Below are positions 37,589-46,673 of a stretch of DNA of 63,154 nt, in pieces. A program made the position numbers and the translations under genes. The stretch covers positions 1 to 63,154 of the forward strand of contig NZ_JAHGVE010000027.1 in assembly GCF_018835585.1 (NCBI RefSeq). The letters run 5' to 3'. The notes below the pieces were generated by a model that saw nothing but the letters and a program-made list of their open reading frames with translations, was not told the DNA's origin and did not search any database. Positions within the stretch are counted from its first letter, which is position 1; the number at the start of each line of letters is the position of its first letter. The DNA is from Pelorhabdus rhamnosifermentans (GTDB lineage: Bacteria > Bacillota > Negativicutes > UMGS1260).

Positions 37589-38554
37589 TTAAAAAAACAG
37601 TTTTGTTACGGTCTCAGCAATTCCATGTCCATCCAACCCATAATACTTGTAAATCTCGTCAGGATCGCCGATGACAGAGAACTCATCAGGCAGACCGATT
37701 CGTTTAAACTTGCAAAGGATGCCGGCTTCCGCAATCACTTCGGCCACAGCGCCGCCAAGCCCACCATTGATACTCTGATCCTCCACCGTCACTACGCAGC
37801 CCGTCGCTTTGACAGCTTGTAAAACAGCTTCAGTATCAAAGGGCTTGATGGTATGCATATCAATGACTCTGGCTGTGATGCCTTTTTCCTGCAATTCTTT
37901 GGCAGCCATAAGCGACCAGTGTACGCTATTCCCCGTACCAATCAAAGTAAGATCTTTACCTTCCTTGATAGTAATAGCTTTGCCGATAGTAAATTCATAA
38001 TCATTATTCTTGTATACATCCGGTTCGGCGCCTCTGGCAATGCGAATAATCATAGGGCCTGGATACTTCATGGACTCTCTGACCACTCGGGCACATTGGT
38101 TGGCATCTGCCGGTACGACAATCGTTAAATTAGGCACAGCGCGATAGAAAGACAGGTCAGCGATTACATTATGAGTTGGCCCACCGCCGGATGTAACCCC
38201 GGAATGAGTACCGATCAACCTGACTGGCACATCGTTATAGGCTATATCCGTATGGATTTGATCGGCTGCCCGCAAGGGAAGAAAGGGTCCAAATACCTGT
38301 GAAAATACGATTTTCCCAGAAAGAGCCAGACCTGCCGATATACCCACCTGATTGGCTTCAGCAATTCCCACATTCACACAGCGTTCAGGATATTTCCTCA
38401 TAAACTTGCCAGTCGATGTCGACGATGCTACATTATCGGAACAGGTAAAGGCAAAATCTAAGCCTTCATCCACCATTTTCATCAATTCAACTCCATAGGC
38501 TTCTCTTGCGGATGATAACATCTGATTAAAATCAAAAGTGGTTTCAACTGCCAT
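37589..38554 (-). CDS. Transketolase, C-terminal subunit
   Basis: This 321-aa protein corresponds to the pyrimidine-binding and C-terminal domains of transketolase (RCVNVGIAEANQVGISAG, THSGVTSGGGPTHN, DQSINGGLGGA). It pairs with the N-terminal subunit encoded 3 bp upstream to form a ThDP enzyme transferring two-carbon ketol units. Split transketolases like this often act in specialised sugar or polyol pathways. GAAAGGTGAG precedes the ATG. Confidence 0.93.
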   Translation of the reverse strand: MAVETTFDFNQMLSSAREAYGVELMKMVDEGLDFAFTCSDNVASSTSTGKFMRKYPERCVNVGIAEANQVGISAGLALSGKIVFSQVFGPFLPLRAADQIHTDIAYNDVPVRLIGTHSGVTSGGGPTHNVIADLSFYRAVPNLTIVVPADANQCARVVRESMKYPGPMIIRIARGAEPDVYKNNDYEFTIGKAITIKEGKDLTLIGTGNSVHWSLMAAKELQEKGITARVIDMHTIKPFDTEAVLQAVKATGCVVTVEDQSINGGLGGAVAEVIAEAGILCKFKRIGLPDEFSVIGDPDEIYKYYGLDGHGIAETVTKLFF

Positions 38555-38557
38555 GAT

Positions 38558-39436
38558 TCATCTCACCTTTCTACAATTTTCTATGGATACGAGAGCTTCA
38601 TCTAACTGAGCTTTGGCAATACCACCACCATGCCAGGCACAATTGTTTTCCATGAAATCAACGCCTTGACCTTTGGTTGTGTTCGATATGATACAAATGG
38701 GCCGTCTTCGTGTGATAGGATCTGCAGGCAGCAAAGACTGCAATGCATTGCAAACTTCATACATATCATTGCCTTGGATTTCGATAACATCCCAGCCAAA
38801 AGCCTTGATTTTGTCCCCCAGTGGATCGACATCAATCGTATCTTTAGTAGAACCCGACATCTGAAGACCGTTTTTATCAACGATAGCCACCAAATTACCC
38901 AGTTTATAATGGCCAGCTGCCATAAATGCCTCCCAGTTAGAACCTTCTTGTATTTCTCCATCGCCTATGATACAAAACGTTCGCCACGGCGCCTTCGACA
39001 TTCTTGCACCCAAAGCCAGACCGGTGGCCAGTGATAAGCCGTGACCCAAGGAACCTGTGGATGCTTCGATGCCTTCTACATATTTCCGGTTGGGATGCAT
39101 ACCGAATTTAGCCGTTTTTAGCGTCTCAAAATGTTCTATCATGTACTCCATGGTGTACATGCCCAGATCAGAAAAAATAGTATACAAAGTTTCTCCGCAG
39201 TGACCTTTGCTTAATATCAGCCTGTCGCGTTTTTCCCAATTAGGGTTTTTAGGGTCATAAGTCATGTATTTGTAATACAGTGCTACCGCCATATCAGTAA
39301 CAGACAGTTCTCCCCCCAAATGCCCCATACCGATCTCATAGATAAAACTGCAAAGCATTTTTCTAATTTCTACCGCTTTACATTCCAGTTGCTGTACAAG
39401 TTCCATGTCGACATTCAAATTATAATTGTACATCAT
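38558..39436 (-). CDS. Transketolase, N-terminal subunit
   Basis: This protein of about 292 aa holds the ThDP diphosphate-binding domain: GHLGGELS, SKGHCGETLY, GSLGHGLSLATG and the GDGEIQEGS...N motif. It forms an enzyme with the adjacent C-terminal subunit. ATG 39436 is preferred (AAGGAG 6 nt upstream) over 39442, which overlaps the SD. The neighbouring dehydrogenases and symporter suggest a catabolic rather than pentose-phosphate role. Confidence 0.93.
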   Translation of the reverse strand: MMYNYNLNVDMELVQQLECKAVEIRKMLCSFIYEIGMGHLGGELSVTDMAVALYYKYMTYDPKNPNWEKRDRLILSKGHCGETLYTIFSDLGMYTMEYMIEHFETLKTAKFGMHPNRKYVEGIEASTGSLGHGLSLATGLALGARMSKAPWRTFCIIGDGEIQEGSNWEAFMAAGHYKLGNLVAIVDKNGLQMSGSTKDTIDVDPLGDKIKAFGWDVIEIQGNDMYEVCNALQSLLPADPITRRRPICIISNTTKGQGVDFMENNCAWHGGGIAKAQLDEALVSIENCRKVR

Positions 39437-39482
39437 TGGCATCTCCTTTTATTTTGATTTATCTTACTCGGCTTGCCGCTGA

Positions 39483-40532
39483 TCAAAAATCGTTGCATTT
39501 AATCAGTATCTTAATATACTTACCGCTAACCTGGGCAGCAAAAGCCGCTTCGGCCTGATCAATGGTAAAAATCTTTTGAATAAATGGTTGCAGATTCATT
39601 CTGGGGAGCATCTGGGCAGCCCGCGGATAAGCGTAGGGAGCCACATATATGCCGGAAACGGTAAGCTCATTGAAATAACATTTATCATATAAATTAAAGG
39701 GCATTTCGTAATTTTTAGGGAACATGGCAATGTAGAGAACAGTACCTCCTTTCGCGGCAATATCACACGCTGCATTAGCAGCCTTAGGAGAACCGGATGC
39801 CTCGATTACTAGGTCATAGCCCCGGTTGTCAGTAATTTTTTTAGCCTGCTCACATACATCCTGATCTACAGGATCAATGATATATTCCACACCGAATTCC
39901 CACGCCAGTTCTTGCCTGGCTTTAATTGGTTCAATGAGAGTTAAAGAAGTGGCTCCAAACATTTTCAGCATTTGAAGGGTCAACAGACCGATAGGACCGC
40001 CGCCGGAAATAGCGACTCGCTGACCAACCTTCATCTTGGTTTTATCCAGAATTCTGACCGCAATGGATATCGGCTCTAGCAGGCAAGCCTCTTCCAGACT
40101 GACACTGTCAGGAATTTTCCATACCTGGGATTCATGCCATACAATAAATTCCGCCATGCCAGGTCTGTTGGAATCATTCGCATTTTTACAAAACTGCTCC
40201 TGTCCATTTAGACAGTAATAACAAGTACCACAGAACTTCAAAAAATTACCTGCTACCCGGTCGCCGACCTTAAGACCTTTCTTAGTAACGTGCTTCCCCA
40301 AAGCTACAATAACGCCGGACACTTCATGTCCGAGACCAAAAGGCGGCTTCAGATCGAAAATACCTTCCACTAAATGAGGATCTGAGCCACAGATCGCACA
40401 ATAGGCCACCTTGATTTTGACATCCTCGTCGCCTAGTTTCTGATCGGGAAAATCAAGTACCGCTACGCGCCCTCTGGTCTGCTCATTGGGATCCTTCAGA
40501 CTGCCGATTTTAACAGCCGCAATGGTTTTCAT
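39483..40532 (-). CDS. Zinc-dependent polyol/sugar dehydrogenase
   Basis: This 349-aa MDR enzyme has CGSDPH and GHEVSG (catalytic zinc), CGTCYYCLNGQEQFC (structural zinc) and SGGGPIGLL (nucleotide fold). It is a paralogue of 36401-37417. It lies 16 bp downstream of the SDR gene and 40 bp upstream of the transketolase pair, in one operon. It is likely to oxidise a secondary alcohol to a ketone with NAD(P). SD AGGAGG. Confidence 0.92.
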   Translation of the reverse strand: MKTIAAVKIGSLKDPNEQTRGRVAVLDFPDQKLGDEDVKIKVAYCAICGSDPHLVEGIFDLKPPFGLGHEVSGVIVALGKHVTKKGLKVGDRVAGNFLKFCGTCYYCLNGQEQFCKNANDSNRPGMAEFIVWHESQVWKIPDSVSLEEACLLEPISIAVRILDKTKMKVGQRVAISGGGPIGLLTLQMLKMFGATSLTLIEPIKARQELAWEFGVEYIIDPVDQDVCEQAKKITDNRGYDLVIEASGSPKAANAACDIAAKGGTVLYIAMFPKNYEMPFNLYDKCYFNELTVSGIYVAPYAYPRAAQMLPRMNLQPFIQKIFTIDQAEAAFAAQVSGKYIKILIKCNDF

Positions 40533-40547
40533 ACAAACAGCCTCCTT

Positions 40548-41333
40548 TTATAATGTGGTCGTAAATCCGCCATCGACATTGATGGTCCAGCCATTAATAT
40601 AATCCGAGGCGCTGCTTGCCAAAAATACGGCAGTACCCATCAAATCGTAAAGTTCGCCCCAGCGACCGCCAGGAATCCGGTTAGTGATCTTATTATAAAA
40701 ATTTTTGTCCTCACGCAATTCTCTGTTGACATCGGTAGCCAAAAAGCCGGGAGCTATGGCATTGGTCTGAATATTATAAGGACCAGCCTCGTTGGCAAAA
40801 ACTTTTGTCAAACCAAGGATTGCATGTTTACTGGCTGTATAGGGCGGACATTTTTTGTCGGCGGTAAACGAGAGGGCTGAGCCAATATTAATAATTTTGC
40901 CTGAACCTTGCTTGATCATCTCTTTAACCACACTGTGGCTGAGGTAGTACACGGCATTCAAGTCGATAGCAATGATTTTTTGCCAAGCTGAATCAGGATA
41001 ATCCAAGAACTCGCCAAAGATACTCCCCCCCGCATTGTTGACCAGAATATCGATTTTTCCGTATTTAGCCAAACAGGCACCAACCACCTCCTCCCGGTAC
41101 TGCGAATCGGTTAGATCACCCTGAAGAAAGCCAACTTTTCGGTCCGTTTCTTCAATGAGTTCCTTAATCTCGGATACATCAGCAGTATAGTGAGGTATGA
41201 AAAGATCAGCTCCCGCTTTGGCAAAAGCCACCGCATAGGCCATACCGAGACCTTGATTGGCACCGGTTACGATGGCGACTTTCCCTTGCAAAGAAAATAC
41301 GTCCAATGAAAAGTCCTGCAATTTTTTTGACAA
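40548..41333 (-). CDS. SDR-family oxidoreductase (KduD/gluconate dehydrogenase-like)
   Basis: This 261-aa classical SDR has the cofactor motif TGANQGLG, NNAG, catalytic Ser in INIGSALS, YTASK (YxxxK) and a C-terminal NVDGGFTT. The closest recognisable relatives act on 2-keto-3-deoxy sugar acids, gluconate or similar polyols. TTG 41333 is chosen since GGAGGGG lies 6 nt upstream; the longer TTG start overlaps that site. It is downstream of the complete GPH symporter and upstream of the dehydrogenase. Confidence 0.9.
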   Translation of the reverse strand: MSKKLQDFSLDVFSLQGKVAIVTGANQGLGMAYAVAFAKAGADLFIPHYTADVSEIKELIEETDRKVGFLQGDLTDSQYREEVVGACLAKYGKIDILVNNAGGSIFGEFLDYPDSAWQKIIAIDLNAVYYLSHSVVKEMIKQGSGKIINIGSALSFTADKKCPPYTASKHAILGLTKVFANEAGPYNIQTNAIAPGFLATDVNRELREDKNFYNKITNRIPGGRWGELYDLMGTAVFLASSASDYINGWTINVDGGFTTTL

Positions 41334-41381
41334 TTTTAACCCCTCCAAAATATATTCTCTCTTGTTCAGTTTTCGGCTTTC

Positions 41382-42803
41382 CTAAACAGACTCAGCCTGG
41401 CTGGCATCCAGCTTGGTTTTGTTTCGTTCGTTTAATTCGTTCATTATGCTTGTGACACGTTCCTCAGTCAAATGATAAAAGAACATGAAAATGGCTAAAG
41501 TCACAATACAAACAACACAGGGCAAAATAGAGGTCATGTACAAAATACCGTCCAAGGCTGTTGCCGTTTGTTGTGCGGCAGGAATATAACCAACACTGGC
41601 TAAAATAATCGTTGGGATTACCCCGCCGATAGCCAAGGCTGCTTTTAAGCCAAGCGTAATCAAAGTATATACCACTGCCGGATAGCGTTTGCCTGTGTTG
41701 TATTCCGCATATTCCACCGTATCCGGCAAGATAGACCATAGAATCCCCATCAACACACCATAGCCTAAGGCGGCGATAGATTTGCTGATCATAAGCAAAG
41801 TAATTTGTATGACCGGAATAAAGTACATTAGACTGGAACCGATAGCCCCTAGAATCAGCCCCAAGGCAACCGTATTTTTTTTCTTAATGGTTCTAACAAG
41901 TAAAGGTACAAAAGGCACTGCCACAACTGACGGCAATACGTTTAGAATGGAGAATAGCGGCACAAGATCAGGCCTGGCAGCGTTGTATGTCATAAAGTAA
42001 ATGCCAGACGCCGACTGAATCGTTGAAAATGCATAGACGCCCAAAAACAACAAAAATATGATAATACCTGGCTGATTATGGGTAATTTGCCGAAACCACT
42101 CTTTTACCGTAACCGGATCCAAATGAGAGTTGACTTTAATGCGTTCATGCAAAGTAGTATAGCTGTAAAGCAAGATGGATGAACTAATAACGGCAAGTAA
42201 AGCAATCGTAAGCTGATAGCCTTTCGCCATATCACCCTGCCCAAATACTTGGGACAGCACCGGAATAAATAAAGCAACTACAACACCGCCGGACTGAGCT
42301 AACGTCATTCTTACCGAGTTAAGTTTCGTCCTTTCCATAGGATCAGCTGTCATAACAGTAGTACAGGAAACATAAGGATTAATGATAAACGTATACAAAG
42401 TCATTAATAAATTATAGGTGGCGTAAGCCCAAATCAACTTACCCACATGACTAAATTCTGGTACAGTAAAAGTCATAATAGCAACTACGCCAAAAGGAAC
42501 TGCTCCGTAGAGGAGATAACTTTTGTACTTGCCGTGCTTGGGGTTAAGTCTTTCTGCCACTACCCCTATGGCAGGATCCCATATCATGTCCCAGGCTCGG
42601 GAAATAAGGAACATCACGGAAAGTTCTGCAGCCGTTAATCCATAGACATCAGTATAATAAAAAGTTAAAAACATGAGGATTGACTGAAAAACCAAATTCA
42701 TAGCAAAATCAACAAGTGAATACCCCATAACTTCTTTTCGACCCAATTTGTAGAAACCAGGACTGGAACCACTTTTTTCATACAAGTCCTCCGTACTTGT
42801 CAT
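41382..42803 (-). CDS. GPH-family sugar/glycoside:cation symporter
   Basis: This 473-aa membrane protein has about 12 predicted helices and the features of MelB/XynP-type GPH symporters: GYSLVDFAMNL at the N-terminus, RAWDMIWDPAIG, then MERTKLNSVRM. It is the first gene of the minus-strand catabolic run and faces the AraC-type regulator. It probably imports the substrate of the dehydrogenase/transketolase pathway. Full length, unlike the paralogue at 35171-36268. Confidence 0.93.
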   Translation of the reverse strand: MTSTEDLYEKSGSSPGFYKLGRKEVMGYSLVDFAMNLVFQSILMFLTFYYTDVYGLTAAELSVMFLISRAWDMIWDPAIGVVAERLNPKHGKYKSYLLYGAVPFGVVAIMTFTVPEFSHVGKLIWAYATYNLLMTLYTFIINPYVSCTTVMTADPMERTKLNSVRMTLAQSGGVVVALFIPVLSQVFGQGDMAKGYQLTIALLAVISSSILLYSYTTLHERIKVNSHLDPVTVKEWFRQITHNQPGIIIFLLFLGVYAFSTIQSASGIYFMTYNAARPDLVPLFSILNVLPSVVAVPFVPLLVRTIKKKNTVALGLILGAIGSSLMYFIPVIQITLLMISKSIAALGYGVLMGILWSILPDTVEYAEYNTGKRYPAVVYTLITLGLKAALAIGGVIPTIILASVGYIPAAQQTATALDGILYMTSILPCVVCIVTLAIFMFFYHLTEERVTSIMNELNERNKTKLDASQAESV

Positions 42804-43179
42804 TAACCCAACAACTCCTTTTTACTTCTCGCATCATGAGATCCATTTAGTCCTCACAAGATAATTCTAGAGGTTTATGTGCTCATTTTTGTGTGTTTTT
42901 TTTAGGACAATGTGGGTTTTATTACGAGATTTATTTGATTCATCAGATTATTTTGTTTTTATTTACTTTCTCCTTGCAATAATAAAATATATAATAATAT
43001 TGATTCTGCTACCAAAAGTATTTCTAGTATTCTTCTCTACTGAAGGAATTGCATAATTCAATTTTTCACTAAATTTACTGAGACGAAACGCATCATTTTA
43101 CACTAATTGGAGTACATATTCGACAGGGTAGCGGCTTTTGATAAAACAAAAAAGGACCTCATTAGAGGAGGAGATCATC
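42804..43179. other. Divergent promoter region of the catabolic operon and its regulator
   Basis: About 375 bp, A/T-rich, without a gene. It must hold the promoters of the GPH symporter (minus) and of the AraC-type regulator (plus). I see several TATAAT-like strings around 42985-43000 but no operator I would defend. Confidence 0.5.
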
Positions 43180-44769
43180 TTGCTAAAAGTGATTCTGTAT
43201 GCGGAAGATAAATTTATAAATAGAATTTATAAATTTTCGAATGCGGATACAAAGGATTTGTCTATCTCATCTGTTGATTCCTATGAAGCCGTTGTTAAAA
43301 AAGCAGTGGAAATTCGCGCTGATATTATTATCATTCAACTATTGCATCCCATATTTAAAATCCAGAACCTTTTTCATGACCTGTTATGTTCCGGTATTGT
43401 TTCTACGCTGTTCATTTTCAATATCGTAGCCGAAAATCAAATCATCTGCTCGCTAACGAACCATCAGGACAGCCAGTATATCAATAAAATAAAGCAGTTC
43501 TTTTCCCAAGCGCTCAGCAAAGATTACCATTGTTATTTTACCAATATGGACAACCAGGAAGAATCGAATCTGATTATGACTGCTAGGATCAATCGACTAG
43601 AAAAAGATGAATACCTTCACGAAATTTTGCGAGGTGTAACGAACCGCGAATTCCAGTATTATAAAAGAAAAGTCAATCTGAATCTAAATAACAATGGCTA
43701 CTATCTCTATATGTATGATATTATGGAAATCGAGTATTCGGATCACAACCTCAATAAAAGTGTCTATAACTTTACCGGAAACGAAATTATCAAAGAATTT
43801 CAGGCAGTTATTGATGCTTATAGTGGCGGTGAAGTCTTTTATGTGAATCCGTTGCAATTGTACATCATCATCAATGATTTAAAAGTTGTCAGTCAAGCCC
43901 GCAAAGAAAATATCCTATTCGACATAACTAGCAGACTTAACAAGATAGCCAACTGCAAAACTTCATTCCGTTACATGAGTGACTATATCAAAGGTATTGA
44001 AAACATCCGTACTGCTTATGAATCCCTGCACGATTTAAAAGCATACAGTTTTTTTTGCCGCGATGCCAAATTGATCACCTCAAAATATCTTCATTCAATC
44101 AGACAAGAAATCGATTATAAGTTGATCGACAAGATTCTCAGAGAAATTAAAGAACTTATTAAATATGATTTGTTAAACACAAACTTAAACGGATTAATAA
44201 AAAAATTATTTTTAGACATTGTCAAACCCAGCCTCGACTATGATCTCTACTACTATTGCTATACCGCCTTATCCACTGCGTTAGCAGACAAATACAATGA
44301 CACCTACAATAAAAGAAAGCCGGAGAATCTCCCCCCCACAAAATTGCTTTTTACTTCAATAGAACAAGAATGTCATAAGTTTATCGAGTCATTAGATTCA
44401 CTAAGATTTGAACTTTCAAATAAATTAACCGTTACAAACTCCATTGTCATGGAGGCAATTGAATTTATTCATGCACATTATATGGAAAATATTACCTTGA
44501 ATGAGATTTCAGCTAAATTAAACGTCAGCCACTCTTATTTAAGTCAGATCGTGAAAAAGGAGCTCGGCATCAGTATCATAAAATATATCATTGCTTATCG
44601 CATCGAAAATGCCAAAACTTTTTTGTCTTCTAGCAATGAACCGATTTATACGATTGCTGCCAAGGTTGGTTTTTTTGAGGAAAGGCATTTTTCAAAAACC
44701 TTTAAAAAAATAACCGGACTAACTCCCACACAGTACAAAAAGAAAAATAGCAAGGTCACCTATATCTAG
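43180..44769 (+). CDS. AraC/YesN-type transcriptional regulator
   Basis: A protein of about 529 aa with an N-terminal receiver-like domain (VILYAEDKFINRIYKFSN) that lacks a clear phospho-acceptor Asp context, a long central region, and a C-terminal double HTH of the AraC family (ITLNEISAKLNVSHSYLSQI, then PIYTIAAKVGFFEERHFSKT). TTG 43180 is chosen, with GAGGAGGAG just upstream; the TTG at 43138 has no such site. Divergent from the catabolic genes, it is their likely regulator, probably sensing the pathway's sugar or polyol. Confidence 0.88.
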   Translation: MLKVILYAEDKFINRIYKFSNADTKDLSISSVDSYEAVVKKAVEIRADIIIIQLLHPIFKIQNLFHDLLCSGIVSTLFIFNIVAENQIICSLTNHQDSQYINKIKQFFSQALSKDYHCYFTNMDNQEESNLIMTARINRLEKDEYLHEILRGVTNREFQYYKRKVNLNLNNNGYYLYMYDIMEIEYSDHNLNKSVYNFTGNEIIKEFQAVIDAYSGGEVFYVNPLQLYIIINDLKVVSQARKENILFDITSRLNKIANCKTSFRYMSDYIKGIENIRTAYESLHDLKAYSFFCRDAKLITSKYLHSIRQEIDYKLIDKILREIKELIKYDLLNTNLNGLIKKLFLDIVKPSLDYDLYYYCYTALSTALADKYNDTYNKRKPENLPPTKLLFTSIEQECHKFIESLDSLRFELSNKLTVTNSIVMEAIEFIHAHYMENITLNEISAKLNVSHSYLSQIVKKELGISIIKYIIAYRIENAKTFLSSSNEPIYTIAAKVGFFEERHFSKTFKKITGLTPTQYKKKNSKVTYI

Positions 44770-44808
44770 TAGAGTGGGTATACTGCCTGGTTAAACAGAC
44801 ATGGCAAA

Positions 44809-44851
44809 AATACCCCAAATCATAAAATAGCAAGCTATGATTTGGGGTATT
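44809..44851. terminator. Terminator after the AraC-type gene
   Basis: A perfect 16-bp stem (44809-44824 with 44836-44851). The T-run is on the minus side (TTTTT), so it may serve transcripts from both directions, including that of cassette copy 1. Confidence 0.8.
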
Positions 44852-44932
44852 AGTATGTCAGGAAGAACCCTGGACCGCACCATTTGAATCAGGCACCGTT
44901 TTTTTGATAAAAGCCGTGCATCAGCAGAAGCA

Positions 44933-45226
44933 TTAACCTCTACCGGCTTCCCAGAGCACGGCTTGTAAAATTAGCCGCATTGCATCGGAAAAGCCTTGTC
45001 GATAATATACATCTATACCGGCATTCTCCATCTGATTTCGTTCATCATCGAATCGGAGCAAAGTTTCATGCATTTCCGGCGGCAAAACTTCTTTAATTTT
45101 TTCATAATAGTTTCCGGCTTTTTGAGAAGCGTGATAATAGTCGCTGGACACATTTTCGAGTGAAACATGTTCCCAGTTCTCCGTTTCGACGGCTGTAACC
45201 AAAAAATCGAACATGCTCTTTACCAC
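44933..45226 (-). CDS. Cassette protein, copy 1 (97 aa, unknown, DUF6809-like)
   Basis: A 97-codon frame from GTG 45226, 7 nt after GGAGG. The protein is soluble and acidic, with FDFLVTAVETENWEH early, PPEMHETLLRFDDERNQ in the middle and VYYRQGFSDAMRLILQA at the end. The closing pattern resembles small proteins of the DUF6809 type; this resemblance is from memory. It is about 90 percent identical by eye to the copy at 58641-58934. A TATAAT-like element precedes it, downstream of the structured RNA. Function unknown. Confidence 0.78.
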   Translation of the reverse strand: MVKSMFDFLVTAVETENWEHVSLENVSSDYYHASQKAGNYYEKIKEVLPPEMHETLLRFDDERNQMENAGIDVYYRQGFSDAMRLILQAVLWEAGRG

Positions 45227-45321
45227 AATACCGCCTCCCATTTCAGTACAATATTATACACATCTATCCCCCCACATGCAGGCCACCCGCGAACAAAACA
45301 GCGTGCGCCCTAATTTTGGGG

Positions 45322-45642
45322 AATTTAAAAGCCACTTGTGCCAGGTATACTTACCTACACAAGCGGCCTCATTTCATAAATTCTGTGTCAGTTGGGTACT
45401 TCGGCTCTCGATGGAACCGCTTTCCCTATGCTGAGATGATTGCATGCAGTCGCATAGCCCTGACCACGAACGAATCGAATATACCCGAACATACCTTTGC
45501 TTGTCTTCTAGGAATTTATTGGGTATAATTAATATTGTCGTCGTGGACAGTAATTTGTTACGTGTAGGTGATATTCCACCTGCGCGTGCCTGGAAGTGCT
45601 CTAACACTTTCAGGACGCGGCGACATTTTAAATTCCCATCCG
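45322..45642 (-). ncRNA. Structured RNA of the three-copy cassette, copy 1
   Basis: The region from the expected start (about 45642) to a terminator-like hairpin (45331-45340 with 45358-45367, then TTTTAAATT) has no conserved frame but conserved stems. Examples are AGGTG/CACCT with a loop that differs from copies 2 and 3, CGGTTC/GAGCCG with a different loop, TATACCC/GGGTATA, and CTATGC/GCATAG, fully paired here. Ends are predicted, not measured. Confidence 0.68.
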
Positions 45643-45648
45643 TTTCTA

Positions 45649-45677
45649 ATTATAGTACGGATTGTAAATCTTGCAAG
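45649..45677 (-). promoter_or_regulatory. Sigma-70 promoter of the cassette RNA, copy 1
   Basis: Minus strand -35 CTTGCA (45672-45677), 17-bp spacer, -10 TATAAT (45649-45654). Confidence 0.75.
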
Positions 45678-45725
45678 AGAATTTAGCTGAAATTTATTCG
45701 ATATTACCACTTCTTTAGACATCCT

Positions 45726-46389
45726 CTAACCACTATCTCTTTTTATGTTTATCAAATTAATGATTTCCTCACATATTTGATGAGTTACCAACGAATCCTC
45801 TATGGAAGGAGTTGATGGCTCATTGTTTTTTACTGCATGTAAAAAGCATTCTATCGTGTGGTAAAAACCCCTTCTATAAAGAATTGGGTCCCAATCTTTA
45901 AATTTAATCTTTGTCTCGATATTTTCTTTGAAATGTGTTGCATTTACTAAATCTCTTACCACTAATTTATTACCTGAACTCATATACTCTACAACTTCTT
46001 CTGCCACTCCGCTATCTCTATTCATAATTCCTATAGCAGTTATTTTTTCATTAGATAATGTAACAACTACATTATACAATAATCCCTGCTTTTTAAGACT
46101 ATGAACCTTTATATCTGTTATTTCCCCATCCATTAAAAATCGTAAGGTATCTATTACATGAATAAAATCATCTAAAATAAATGTAGTAACATCATTAGGC
46201 TTACCTATTTAACGCGATTAAATCGTCAACTGATGTAACATAGCTACTTACTCTATACTTTTCTGATAATTTTTCCAACTGTTCTTTATTCCTAGTACAA
46301 AATATTAAATCAATACCTTCTACAGCCGTAATTACTGGTAAGTAAGCTTTTTTACATATGTTACTAAGTCCTACAATACCTATCTTCAT
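45726..46389 (-). pseudogene. Gfo/Idh/MocA-family oxidoreductase with internal deletion
   Basis: The frame from 46389 gives an N-terminal Rossmann fold (MKIGIVGLSNICKKAYLPVI) and stops at 46201. The second part, in another frame up to 45726, resumes at PNDVTTFILDDFIHVIDTLRF and continues to the usual C-terminal end. About 100 residues, including the dinucleotide-binding EKP-type motif region, are absent. The coding sequence is markedly A/T-rich. It is a dead gene, possibly of foreign origin. Confidence 0.82.
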
Positions 46390-46508
46390 ATGAGTATCTA
46401 CCCAAATTAATTTTTCCTAACATATGTAGTAACAATCTTCGCCTAGTCACATTGTATGTTAGCCTAGCCAAACTTCTTACGTCTAATATTCATTATACAA
46501 ATACAAAT

Positions 46509-46537
46509 CCCTGCTAAATTAACATAATTTAGCAGGG
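46509..46537. terminator. Hairpin downstream of catalase
   Basis: A 12-bp perfect stem (46509-46520 with 46526-46537) with a 5-nt loop, about 140 bp after the catalase stop. The T-tract is weak on both sides. Confidence 0.6.
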
Positions 46538-46673
46538 GCTTTAGCCGTTACCAATGTACGTTCTCCGTATCGAGTATAGCCTATACCTTTATTAGTTCGC
46601 AGGCGGTGAAATGTAATACAAACCGTCCCTGCGCTTCCCAGTAATACTTAATAACTTCTCAAAACCACGCCAC

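Noticed and set aside
44877-44903. GCACC...GCACC near 44.9 kb as a terminator stem
   Set aside because: The two copies are direct, not inverted, so they cannot pair.
44938-44980. Short ORF overlapping the stop of cassette gene copy 1 (ends QKNGA)
   Set aside because: Thirteen-odd codons, not present after copies 2 and 3; the likeness to the QNAK tails is too short to trust.
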